Below are positions 1 to 6,119 of a stretch of DNA of 6,288 nt, in pieces (within the stretch, counting starts at the first letter, position 1; every line of letters begins with the position of its first letter). The DNA comes from an uncultured Eubacteriales bacterium. Its GTDB lineage: Bacteria > Bacillota > Clostridia > Oscillospirales > Acutalibacteraceae. A program made the position numbers and the translations under genes. Location: NCBI GenBank assembly GCA_900320235.1, contig ONRO01000280.1, positions 1 through 6,288 on the forward strand, in the 5' to 3' direction. The notes beneath the pieces are model-generated. The model saw nothing but the letters and a program-made list of their open reading frames with translations. It did not search any database and was not told the DNA's origin.

Positions 1-7
1 CCGGTGG

Positions 8-36
8 TTGACTTATTTGCTGATTGGGTGTATATT
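8..36 (+). promoter_or_regulatory. Sigma-A type promoter of the acetyltransferase gene
   Basis: The -35 hexamer TTGACT (8-13) and -10 hexamer TATATT (31-36) are separated by exactly 17 bases. Each differs from consensus at one position. Transcription would start near 43, giving a leader of about 34 nt before the ATG at 77. The promoter lies at the window edge, so anything upstream that regulates it is not visible. Confidence 0.7.
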
Positions 37-76
37 GTAATCAGACAATAAACTGAGAAAAATAAGAGGAAAGCAA

Positions 77-646
77 ATGCGACATTTCAGTTTTTTAACA
101 GACAGACTCATTATCAGAGAATATATCAGATCGGATCTGGATGACTTTCTTGAAGTTGTAAGACAGCCTGAAATCTATGATACTACATATGGTATCCCTA
201 AGGAATATCCGAAAAGACGTGCTAAGGAATGGTTCCGGTTCATAAAAAACAATATGCGAACAATGCAAAGCTTTGAATTCGGAATGTTTCTTAAAAATGA
301 TGAACGCTATATAGGCAATATCGGACTTATCAATATCAGCTCAAATCATAACCATGCAGATATCTCTTATTACATTGATACAAATTTCAGAAATTCCGGA
401 TTTACAACTGAAGCAGCCCTTGAAATGCTGCACTTAGGCTTTGATATTTTCGGATTTGAAAAAATTTCGGGACTTTGCATGAGTGTAAACCTCCCTTCAC
501 GCAGGGTTATGGAAAAAATAGGTATGAAATATGAGGGTACTCTCAGGAATGATTTATACAAAGATGGAATATACTATGATATAGATCATCTGTCTATTCT
601 GAGAAATGAATATTATTCTATGAATAATCAGAATAAGCTTTTCTGA
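77..646 (+). CDS. GNAT family N-acetyltransferase (RimJ/RimL-like)
   Basis: The 189-residue protein has the length and layout of a single-domain GNAT enzyme of the RimJ/RimL-like group. These cytoplasmic enzymes move an acetyl group from acetyl-CoA to an amine, such as a protein N-terminus, an amino sugar or a small molecule. Visible hallmarks are the N-terminal LTDRLIIREY strand (residues 7-16), the strand IGNIGLINI (79-87), and ADISYYID (94-101) leading into the acetyl-CoA pyrophosphate loop. That loop is NFRNSGFTTEA (103-113), with R105 and G108 in the RxxG positions. N138 and SRRVMEKIGM (141-150) form the usual late helix. The C-terminus HLSILRNEY is also typical. The start is supported by the purine-rich AGAGGA (65-70), 6 bases before the ATG. 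The gene ends with tandem stops, TGA then TAA. Substrate cannot be predicted, and no neighbour on the same strand suggests one. It appears to be a single-gene transcript. Confidence 0.9.
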   Translation: MRHFSFLTDRLIIREYIRSDLDDFLEVVRQPEIYDTTYGIPKEYPKRRAKEWFRFIKNNMRTMQSFEFGMFLKNDERYIGNIGLINISSNHNHADISYYIDTNFRNSGFTTEAALEMLHLGFDIFGFEKISGLCMSVNLPSRRVMEKIGMKYEGTLRNDLYKDGIYYDIDHLSILRNEYYSMNNQNKLF

Positions 647-770
647 TAACACCTGTATTACAAACGTTCGCTGAATGGCTGTTTTTCTCATAATTGTCTT
701 TTCCATTTTTTTCGGATTTTATTTTTGCCGCAGAAAAAAATCTTTTGCAGGCTTTTCAACATATAAACTG

Positions 771-806
771 TCCGCCGCCCGGCCTTGTGGCAGCGGATCT
801 TTTTTT
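771..806 (+). terminator. Rho-independent terminator downstream of the acetyltransferase
   Basis: TCCGC (771-775) pairs with GCGGA (793-797). After one C/A mismatch, GCC (777-779) pairs with GGC (789-791), closing a 9-base loop. TC and then seven T residues (800-806) follow on the plus strand. It lies about 125 nt after the acetyltransferase stop codon, so that mRNA would carry a long 3' tail. It could instead end a small untranslated RNA, but no promoter was seen in 647-770. Confidence 0.75.
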
Positions 807-904
807 ACTCTGAGATGTTAATACTAAATTTCAGCGAAATTTGCGTTATTTTTTTGTTTATTATCTGTTCATATACTAATTGTAAATGTTAATTTGACCG
901 AGTT

Positions 905-924
905 TTCAACATTCAAATGTTGAA
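905..924. repeat. Inverted repeat, first copy of the TTCAACATT element
   Basis: Half-sites TTCAACATT (905-913) and AATGTTGAA (916-924) are perfect reverse complements separated by only CA. As DNA this is a 20-bp dyad of operator-like size. As RNA the loop would have to open a pair or two. A diverged second copy lies at 1085-1108. It matches no regulator consensus that I can name with confidence. Confidence 0.75.
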
Positions 925-934
925 TGTGTTAAAT

Positions 935-957
935 AAAAATTACAATTTGTAATTTTT
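935..957. repeat. Palindrome containing TTACAATTTGTAA, copy 1
   Basis: AAAAATTACAA (935-945) and TTGTAATTTTT (947-957) are perfect complements around a single central T. The core TTACAATTTGTAA (940-952) recurs exactly at 1147-1159, and a related palindrome occurs at 1353-1367. Symmetry around one base suggests a DNA-level site rather than an RNA hairpin. Confidence 0.7.
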
Positions 958-1073
958 CGGACTAAAATTACGATAAAATATGGCTTGATTTTTTATAAAA
1001 CCCAATATGTGGTATGGTTTTTACATTATTTATCTTTTTTTGCAATATATGTATTTCAACCTCCCTGTTAAGA

Positions 1074-1110
1074 AGTTTTCAACCTTTTCAACATTTTGAT
1101 GTTGAAAACT
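1074..1110. repeat. Nested inverted repeat, second copy of the TTTTCAACATT element
   Basis: Two alternative perfect 10-bp dyads share the same right arm. The outer one pairs AGTTTTCAAC (1074-1083) with GTTGAAAACT (1101-1110). The inner one pairs TTTTCAACAT (1085-1094) with ATGTTGAAAA (1099-1108) across a 4-base loop. A shorter TTTCAACCT also occurs at 1054-1062, so three direct copies of the left arm sit within about 40 bases. The inner dyad and its right flank resemble the 903-930 copy closely enough to suggest common origin. Confidence 0.75.
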
Positions 1111-1146
1111 GTTTAATTCTCTTTTGGAAATATCGTAACCAAATTA

Positions 1147-1159
1147 TTACAATTTGTAA
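1147..1159. repeat. Palindrome TTACAATTTGTAA, copy 2
   Basis: This is an exact 13-base copy of the core at 940-952. It again lies downstream of a TTTTCAACATT dyad, so the order of elements is the same in both modules. Confidence 0.6.
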
Positions 1160-1352
1160 ACTTTTCCTGCGACATGAGAATTATTCTGAATTTTGTTTCC
1201 TGATGGCTGAAAAAAAATATAATAATCTTACTGATCAATGCTTCAATATTTTCATTGCCGGATGAAAAAATCAACAATATACAAGTTTCTTTTCCAGATA
1301 TTACCTATAAATTACGAAAGTTAATCTACAATATGCGATATAAAAGAATTAA

Positions 1353-1367
1353 TATACAAATTGTATA
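1353..1367. repeat. Related palindrome TATACAA-A-TTGTATA
   Basis: TATACAA (1353-1359) and TTGTATA (1361-1367) are perfect complements around one central A. The shared pattern with the other two copies is WTACAAWTTGTAW. It ends about 30 bases upstream of the -35 box of the tRNA promoter. In DNA this AT-rich such palindromes can arise by chance, so a role is uncertain. Confidence 0.45.
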
Positions 1368-1397
1368 ATAAATTTTATTTAAAATTAAATAAAATCC

Positions 1398-1426
1398 TTG
1401 ACAAATGTCTTAGTATATCATATAAT
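1398..1426 (+). promoter_or_regulatory. Perfect consensus sigma-A promoter of the tRNA operon
   Basis: TTGACA (1398-1403), a 17-base spacer and TATAAT (1421-1426) match the vegetative promoter consensus at all 12 hexamer positions and in spacing. Transcription should begin near 1433, about 20 nt before the mature 5' end of tRNA-Met. A full-consensus promoter is expected for a stable RNA gene with high demand. Confidence 0.92.
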
Positions 1427-1452
1427 AATAAAGCTGATTGTTACAGCGATAT

Positions 1453-1529
1453 GGCGGTATAGCTCAGTTGGCTAGAGCATGCGGTTCATACCCGCAGTGT
1501 CGTAGGTTCGAATCCCACTACCGCTACCA
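1453..1529 (+). tRNA. tRNA-Met (anticodon CAT), elongator type, CCA encoded
   Basis: A full cloverleaf can be drawn. Acceptor arm 1453-1459 pairs with 1519-1525, ending in a G1:U72 wobble, followed by discriminator A1526 and encoded CCA (1527-1529). The anticodon stem TGCGG/CCGCA (1480-1484 with 1492-1496) holds loop TTCATAC with anticodon CAT at 1487-1489. The T loop is GGTTCGAATCC. It lacks the three stacked G:C pairs and the C1:A72 mismatch of an initiator tRNA. The GGCGGT...CCGCTA ends resemble the elongator tRNA-Met of Bacillus as I recall it. A tRNA-Ile2 with lysidine-modified CAT is less likely but cannot be fully excluded by eye. It is cotranscribed with tRNA-Glu. Confidence 0.96.
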
Positions 1530-1533
1530 AAAT

Positions 1534-1559
1534 GGCATTATTAAAAATTATATAATGCC
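1534..1559 (+). other. Hairpin in the spacer between the two tRNAs
   Basis: GGCATTAT (1534-1541) and ATAATGCC (1552-1559) form a perfect 8-bp stem with a 10-base AT-rich loop. It fills most of the 39-nt spacer between the encoded CCA of tRNA-Met and the 5' end of tRNA-Glu. No T-tract follows, so it is not a terminator. It may present the precursor for endonuclease cleavage, which is inference. Confidence 0.6.
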
Positions 1560-1568
1560 GGTATATCC

Positions 1569-1640
1569 GGCCCGGTGGTCAAGCGGTTAAGACACCGCCC
1601 TTTCACGGCGGTAACACGGGTTCGATTCCCGTCCGGGTCA
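1569..1640 (+). tRNA. tRNA-Glu (anticodon TTC), CCA not encoded
   Basis: Acceptor GGCCCGG (1569-1575) pairs with CCGGGTC (1633-1639), with one G:U pair and discriminator A1640. The anticodon stem CCGCC/GGCGG (1595-1599 with 1607-1611) holds loop CTTTCAC with anticodon TTC at 1602-1604. The T loop GGTTCGATTCC is standard. TAA rather than CCA follows, so the 3' end must be completed by tRNA nucleotidyltransferase, unlike its partner tRNA-Met. In Firmicutes this tRNA also normally feeds Gln-tRNA formation through Glu-tRNA amidotransferase and provides activated glutamate for heme synthesis. Confidence 0.97.
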
Positions 1641-1644
1641 TAAC

Positions 1645-1675
1645 TCCCCTCGACAATTGTCGGGGGAACTTTTTT
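1645..1675 (+). terminator. Rho-independent terminator of the tRNA operon
   Basis: The stem is built from CGAC/GTCG (1651-1654 with 1659-1662) capped by AATT. It extends outward through the C run 1646-1649 pairing with the G run 1663-1666, with T1650 bulged or wobble-paired. Six T residues (1670-1675) follow. It starts only five bases after the discriminator base of tRNA-Glu, so the primary transcript runs from about 1433 to about 1676. Confidence 0.93.
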
Positions 1676-1773
1676 ATATATATTCTGGTATGACTATAAA
1701 TATGCTTTACAACTATACTGATAAAGCAGGATATTACAAACAAAATCATGCAGACAAAGCTGAACCCGGACTG

Positions 1774-1818
1774 AAAACTCCCCTTCGGATAAATAAATCC
1801 TGAGGGGAGTTTTGTTTT
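1774..1818 (-). terminator. Probable bidirectional terminator at the 3' end of mfd
   Basis: AAAACTCCCCT (1774-1784) and AGGGGAGTTTT (1803-1813) form a perfect 11-bp stem. It is extended by GGAT/ATCC (1787-1790 with 1797-1800) after a 2-base internal mismatch, with a 6-base loop. On the minus strand it lies 35 nt after the mfd stop and its stem ends in TTTT. On the plus strand the stem T residues are followed by GTTTT, so it could also catch read-through from the tRNA operon. The bases between the two terminators (1677-1773) hold no recognisable feature. Confidence 0.82.
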
Positions 1819-1847
1819 CAACATATTTTTAAAAATTGTTAAAAGGA

Positions 1848-4800
1848 TCATCTGAGTTTTACATCAAATATAGAATTGAGTGCGTCCTGAGCATTTTCAC
1901 GGGGATTCATCCTTACCGCAATATGAGGCATACCCGACATATTGAGATTTGCACGCCTGCCTGTTTTTCCGAGATGCTCCATAAGCTCAGCCGCACCTTC
2001 GCAGCGTATCTCATTGAAGTATACAAGCATCAGCTCATCTCTCTGACGTATAGCATTGATCCCCATTCTTTTCGCCTTGCTTCTTACAAGAGCAACATTG
2101 ATAAGTCCCTCTGCAGCCTTCGGAAGATCTCCGAAACGGTCTATCATTTCGTCAACAACATCTTCGGCATCATCCTTTGTTCTGATATCTGCAATACGGC
2201 GGTACATTTCAAGACGATGACTGAGATTTCCTATATAGCTTTCCGGAAGGTGAGCATCCGCCTGAATATCAATAACACAGTCACTGTCCTCCGGATCAGG
2301 TGCTTCACCCTTTGCTTCACTTACAGCCTGGCCAAGAAGCTTCATGTACATGTCATAACCGACATCTGTCATATGTCCGTGCTGCATAGCTCCGAACATA
2401 TCTCCCGCACCTCTTATTTCAAGGTCACGCATGGCTATTTTAAAGCCCGAGCCAAATTCCGTAAATTCCCTTATCGCCTCAAGTCTTTTCTGAGATATTT
2501 CACTGAGAACCTTGTCACGGTTAAATGTAAAATATGCATATGCTCTTCTGTTCGACCTTCCGACACGTCCTCTGAGCTGATGCAGCTGGGAAAGACCCAT
2601 CCTGTCGGCATTTTCTATGATAAGCGTATTTGCATTCGGAATATCAACGCCCGTTTCGATTATCGTTGTGCTGACAAGGACATTTATTTCCTGCTCAAGC
2701 ATCTTTCTCCATACCTCTGACAGTTCTGATTCATTCATTTTTCCATGTCCGAAAGCAACCTTTGCTTCAGGCACAGCCTTTGCAATATCAGCAGCCTTTG
2801 ATTCAATCCCGTCAACACGGTTGTACAGATAAAACACCTGTCCGCCTCTTTTCAGCTCACGGCGGATCGCTTCATTCAGAACAGCTTCATCATATTCAAG
2901 CACATACGACTGTACAGGATGTCTGTCCTGCGGGGCTTCCTCAAGAGTTGACATATCCCTGATTCCCGACATTGCCATATTTAGTGTTCTCGGTATAGGC
3001 GTTGCAGAAAGGGTCAGTATATCAACATTTTTATAAAGCGCCTTGAAATTTTCCTTTTGCTCAACACCGAACCGCTGTTCCTCATCAATTATTACAAGAC
3101 CGATATCACGGAATCTGAGATCCTTTCTTATCAGGCTGTGAGTTCCGACAATGATATCAATATCGCCTCTTTCAAGCTTCTGTATGATCTGTGCCTTCTG
3201 TGAAGCATTTCTGAATCGTGATAAAAGCTCTATTGAAACCGGAAAGCCTTCAAAGCGGCGCAGTATTGTCTGATAATGCTGCCACGCAAGAATAGTTGTA
3301 GGACAGAGTAAAGCACATTGTTTGCCGTCCGCCACACATTTGAAGGCTGCCCTGAGAGCAACTTCTGTTTTTCCGAAGCCCACATCTCCGCACAAAAGCC
3401 TGTCCATAGGAACGGGACGTTCCATATCTCCCTTGATTTCATCAATACATCGTATCTGATCGTCGGTTTCATCATACTCAAATTTTCTGTCAAAATCATG
3501 CTGCCATTCATTGTCAGAAGAAAACGCATAACCCCTGACCTTCATTCTCTCGGCATACATTTTTATCATTTTGTCGGCAATATCCTTTACTGCCTTTCTG
3601 ACCCTTGATTTTGACTTCTGCCATTCCGTTCCGCCGAGCTTGCTAAGTCTGACAGTGGTATCCTCTTTCGGACCTATGTATTTTGATATCATATCAAGCT
3701 GTGTTACAGGAACAAAAAGGCTTGAACCGCCTGAATACTTTATAATGATATAGTCCTTTACGATACCATGTATTTCCTTTTTCTGCACACCCTGGAAAAG
3801 ACCAATTCCATGGTTTGCATGAACGACGTAATCTCCGGGAGAAAGCTCAGCAAGACTGAATATTGCACCTTTTTTCTTGCGCTTTTTCTTTTTCTGCCGC
3901 TGAGCCTGTGTTGAAACCGATGCATGAGTATGAGCAATAAGGCAGAACTGAGCCTGAGGATATTCAAAGCTTGCGCTGAGTGAGCCGGGAGTAACATAGA
4001 TCCCTTCACCCTCAAGCTCCCCATTTTCCGACAACAGCCTGACACCAAGCTCTTTTTTGAGCAGATCATTGTAAACTGTTTCTGCGTTTTTCTTTGTTCC
4101 TGAAAGAATAACAATAGTTTTGCTTGTTACTTTTATATTTTCAAGATCATCGCACAGCACGCTGATTGAACCACTCCAGAGTGAAAGCTGCTTTGCGGTA
4201 AAATTAACAAGCTCCCTGAGCGGCAGCTCACAGCTTCCCCTTGTAAAATTGTCAATAAAAACAGTATCTCTCTGACTGAGTGCAGCAATATGGTCGTCCC
4301 ATTCAAAGCTGAATTTGTCAAGTCCTCTGACAAGTACGCCTTCTTTTTTATAGTCAGAAAGATCCTCGCTCCACCGGAGAAGCATTGAGCGTATGCGTTC
4401 CTTCAGTGCAGGCTGTTCTGAAACAAAGACTATTTCATTTTCAACGAAATAATCATAAAGACATGCCGGTTTGTCATAGATCATACTGTAATATTTGTCT
4501 ATGCACGTAAGTCTTGAGCCGCTTTTTATTTTTTCTGCCTCAGCAGTCATAATTTCCTTTGCTGCTGCTGCATACGGACCGCGCAGAGATGATGCTTTTT
4601 TAAATATTCTGTCAGAAAGAGCCTGACAATCATCAAAAAGCATTTCGCTTGACGGAGTCAGAATAAAACCTTCTACTGTATCAGTACGTCTTTGGGTTTC
4701 AATATCAAATTCACTGATCGTATCAATTTCATCTCCCCAGAATTCAACACGGTAGGGCTTTTCTGCTGACGGCATAAAAAGATCAAGAATTCCGCCTCTT

Positions 4801-5321
4801 ATGCAGAACTGACCGCTGCCCTCGACCTGTTCAGCTCTTACATAGCCGCAGGATACAAGAATTGATGCAAGCTTTTCGGGGGAAATCTCACTGCCCTGCG
4901 TAAGTTTTGCAGCAGAGGACCGTAGAATTTCCGGAGGGATCGTATATTGCAGTGCAGCATCAGAACATGCAACAAGAACATCACATTCTCCGCTGATATA
5001 TGAAAACAAAGCACCTATCCGCTGATGGGTAAATTCTCCTGACACGCCCTCTATTTCACGGAAGGTAAAATCTCTTGACGGATAATAGACTGCTCTTATG
5101 CCCATTTCAGAAAGATCAGAGCAAAGCCTTGAAGCCTCCGCCTCATCAGCTGCAAGCAAAAGTGCACGGCGGTCAAGCCTTTTGCACATTGAATACACCA
5201 GATGTGCCTTATGAATAGCAGAAAGCCCGGTAGCCATTGCAGGCGTTCTGCCGTCTTTTACTGCTCTTTCAAGAGTCCTGTATTCTTCTGTACCAAACAG
5301 TACATCCTTTAAAAACTTCAT
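1848..5321 (-). CDS. mfd: Transcription-repair coupling factor Mfd
   Basis: Mfd binds RNA polymerase stalled at DNA damage, pushes it off by ATP-driven translocation and recruits UvrA for nucleotide excision repair. At 1157 residues it is full length (E. coli Mfd is 1148). The N-terminal UvrB-like module covers roughly residues 1-350, with QFCIRGGILDLF (171-182) and the VEFWGDEIDTI strand. Eight consecutive basic residues (477-484) precede the CarD-like RNA polymerase interaction domain, which begins SPGDYVVHANHGIG (494-507). The motor carries Walker A GDVGFGKT (645-652), Walker B DEEQ (746-749), SATPIPRTL (772-780) and QLRGRVGR (915-922). The RecG-like TRG region with EIRGAGDMFG follows (968-977), then the C-terminal TRCF domain to the end. 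All motor motifs are intact. AAAGGA lies 5 bases before the ATG. It is the second gene of the pth-mfd operon. Confidence 0.98.
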   Translation of the reverse strand: MKFLKDVLFGTEEYRTLERAVKDGRTPAMATGLSAIHKAHLVYSMCKRLDRRALLLAADEAEASRLCSDLSEMGIRAVYYPSRDFTFREIEGVSGEFTHQRIGALFSYISGECDVLVACSDAALQYTIPPEILRSSAAKLTQGSEISPEKLASILVSCGYVRAEQVEGSGQFCIRGGILDLFMPSAEKPYRVEFWGDEIDTISEFDIETQRRTDTVEGFILTPSSEMLFDDCQALSDRIFKKASSLRGPYAAAAKEIMTAEAEKIKSGSRLTCIDKYYSMIYDKPACLYDYFVENEIVFVSEQPALKERIRSMLLRWSEDLSDYKKEGVLVRGLDKFSFEWDDHIAALSQRDTVFIDNFTRGSCELPLRELVNFTAKQLSLWSGSISVLCDDLENIKVTSKTIVILSGTKKNAETVYNDLLKKELGVRLLSENGELEGEGIYVTPGSLSASFEYPQAQFCLIAHTHASVSTQAQRQKKKKRKKKGAIFSLAELSPGDYVVHANHGIGLFQGVQKKEIHGIVKDYIIIKYSGGSSLFVPVTQLDMISKYIGPKEDTTVRLSKLGGTEWQKSKSRVRKAVKDIADKMIKMYAERMKVRGYAFSSDNEWQHDFDRKFEYDETDDQIRCIDEIKGDMERPVPMDRLLCGDVGFGKTEVALRAAFKCVADGKQCALLCPTTILAWQHYQTILRRFEGFPVSIELLSRFRNASQKAQIIQKLERGDIDIIVGTHSLIRKDLRFRDIGLVIIDEEQRFGVEQKENFKALYKNVDILTLSATPIPRTLNMAMSGIRDMSTLEEAPQDRHPVQSYVLEYDEAVLNEAIRRELKRGGQVFYLYNRVDGIESKAADIAKAVPEAKVAFGHGKMNESELSEVWRKMLEQEINVLVSTTIIETGVDIPNANTLIIENADRMGLSQLHQLRGRVGRSNRRAYAYFTFNRDKVLSEISQKRLEAIREFTEFGSGFKIAMRDLEIRGAGDMFGAMQHGHMTDVGYDMYMKLLGQAVSEAKGEAPDPEDSDCVIDIQADAHLPESYIGNLSHRLEMYRRIADIRTKDDAEDVVDEMIDRFGDLPKAAEGLINVALVRSKAKRMGINAIRQRDELMLVYFNEIRCEGAAELMEHLGKTGRRANLNMSGMPHIAVRMNPRENAQDALNSIFDVKLR

Positions 5322-5326
5322 AAAAA

Positions 5327-5332
5327 TCCTTT
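5327..5332 (-). promoter_or_regulatory. Ribosome binding site of mfd
   Basis: On the minus strand AAAGGA ends 5 bases before the mfd ATG, across a run of T. It lies within the 37-nt gap after the pth stop. No promoter hexamers were seen in that gap, which supports cotranscription. Confidence 0.7.
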
Positions 5333-5358
5333 CGTTATTATCTGACTCACGGAAAAGC

Positions 5359-5958
5359 TTATGAATTATAGAGATTCATAGCCTTATCCGTCTGACCGTT
5401 TATCATAAGAGAAACTGCATCGCAGGCTTTATCAGCTGTTTCCGTAAGAGATTTAAGCTCAGCCTCGCTGAAGCGTGACAGTACCCAGTCAGCAAGATCC
5501 CATTTTTCAGGCTTATGACCTACACCGATTTTTATTCTCGGGAACTGATCGCTGCCGGAAAGGTAAATAATATTTTTTATACCATTATGACCCCCGTCGC
5601 TTCCCTTCCGGCGTATACGCATTTTACCGATATCAAGAGAGATATCATCAAAAAGAATAATCACATTTTCAGGTCTGACCTTGTAGAAATTCATTGCCTC
5701 AACGACTGCAAGACCAGAGTTATTCATATATGTTGACGGCTTCATCAGAAGGACCTTGCTTTCACCTATTGTACAGGTTGTTACAAGAGATTTATATTTG
5801 ATCCTGTCGATTCTGACCCCAAGCTTTTCCGCAAGCCTGTCTATTGTAATAAAGCCGGCATTATGCCTTGTATTTTCGTACTTTGTCCCACTGTTGCCCA
5901 GACCGACAACAATATATTCAACGCTTGAAGACAATGCTTCTTTTTTCCTGAAAAACAT
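5359..5958 (-). CDS. pth: Peptidyl-tRNA hydrolase Pth
   Basis: Pth is an essential cytoplasmic esterase that cleaves the peptide from peptidyl-tRNAs released by stalled or aborting ribosomes, so the tRNA can be reused. From the chosen start the protein is 199 residues, typical for bacterial Pth, with about 10 extra N-terminal residues before the first strand EYIVVGLGNSG (14-24). Family residues are all present: N22, catalytic H32 in ENTRHNAGF, M78-N79 in KPSTYMNNSG, D104 in the FDDISL segment (the catalytic aspartate position), and N125 in GGHNG. The frame stays open upstream to an ATG at 6015, which would add 19 residues. That start has no Shine-Dalgarno sequence, whereas AAGGAG sits 7 bases before the ATG at 5958, so the shorter form is called. 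mfd follows 37 nt downstream. Confidence 0.97.
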   Translation of the reverse strand: MFFRKKEALSSSVEYIVVGLGNSGTKYENTRHNAGFITIDRLAEKLGVRIDRIKYKSLVTTCTIGESKVLLMKPSTYMNNSGLAVVEAMNFYKVRPENVIILFDDISLDIGKMRIRRKGSDGGHNGIKNIIYLSGSDQFPRIKIGVGHKPEKWDLADWVLSRFSEAELKSLTETADKACDAVSLMINGQTDKAMNLYNS

Positions 5959-5965
5959 AGTATTT

Positions 5966-5971
5966 CTCCTT
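5966..5971 (-). promoter_or_regulatory. Ribosome binding site that fixes the pth start
   Basis: On the minus strand AAGGAG lies 7 bases upstream of the ATG at 5958. This is the near-ideal arrangement and the reason to reject the longer frame beginning at 6015. Confidence 0.88.
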
Positions 5972-6089
5972 TTCCGAAATAATGGCATTCCTGACCTGCA
6001 TTGCAAAGCGATCATGCTGATTGATAAAAAAATTCATACCTTTTACAGGCTCTTATCTGCTGTTTATAGGATTTTTTTGCAACGCAATT

Positions 6090-6119
6090 TACAGGAGTAT
6101 TCTTACACACACTCCTGTA
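6090..6119 (-). other. Hairpin in the pth-mfd leader RNA
   Basis: TACAGGAGT and ACTCCTGTA (6090-6098 and 6111-6119) form a perfect 9-bp stem with a 12-base loop. It begins about 22 nt after the predicted transcription start and lies about 130 nt before the pth ATG. Neither strand has a T-tract directly after it, so it is not a simple terminator. It contains AGGAG, but no start codon is suitably placed. Candidate roles are 5' end stabilisation or a regulatory leader. It matches no riboswitch class I know. Confidence 0.6.

Larger units (their letters stand above)
807..1397. other. AT-rich intergenic region without a convincing gene
   Basis: About 590 bases between the acetyltransferase terminator and the tRNA promoter are very AT-rich, roughly a quarter G+C by eye. 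No reading frame here has both a plausible ribosome binding site and coding-like composition. The contents are short perfect inverted repeats: AAATTTC/GAAATTT around 826-842, plus the elements listed separately at 905-924, 935-957, 1074-1110, 1147-1159 and 1353-1367. TTTTCAAC recurs at 903, 1076 and 1085, with further copies outside at 753 and 1815. The region could hold operators, an untranslated RNA or a degraded repeat. The sequence alone does not decide. Confidence 0.7.

Noticed and set aside
826..842. AAATTTC/GAAATTT dyad as a CodY-like site
   Set aside because: It resembles the CodY consensus only loosely, with different spacing and mismatches in the half-sites.
1014..1265. 83-residue open frame on the plus strand in the AT-rich gap
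   Set aside because: No ribosome binding site precedes its ATG, the composition is that of the surrounding AT-rich DNA, it overlaps the inverted repeats, and the predicted product resembles no family I recognise.
1706..1735. Possible promoter TTTACA with GATATT between the two terminators, implying a short RNA ending at the 1774-1818 hairpin
   Set aside because: The -10 match is poor, the spacing is 18, and the region is AT-rich enough for such matches by chance.
1603..1851. 82-residue open frame on the minus strand
   Set aside because: It runs through the mfd terminator and into the complement of tRNA-Glu. Its C-terminus is the familiar artefact of translating a tRNA antisense.
1836..2720. 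294-residue open frame on the plus strand
   Set aside because: It is antisense to the 3' part of mfd, which is a certain gene with all motifs intact. The frame is a codon-usage shadow.
5959..6015. Longer pth start at 6015
   Set aside because: There is no Shine-Dalgarno sequence ahead of it and the extra 19 residues precede an already extended N-terminus. The ATG at 5958 has AAGGAG at ideal spacing.
6090..6119. Leader hairpin as an intrinsic terminator or attenuator
   Set aside because: No run of T directly follows the stem on either strand, and no competing antiterminator pairing was found by eye.
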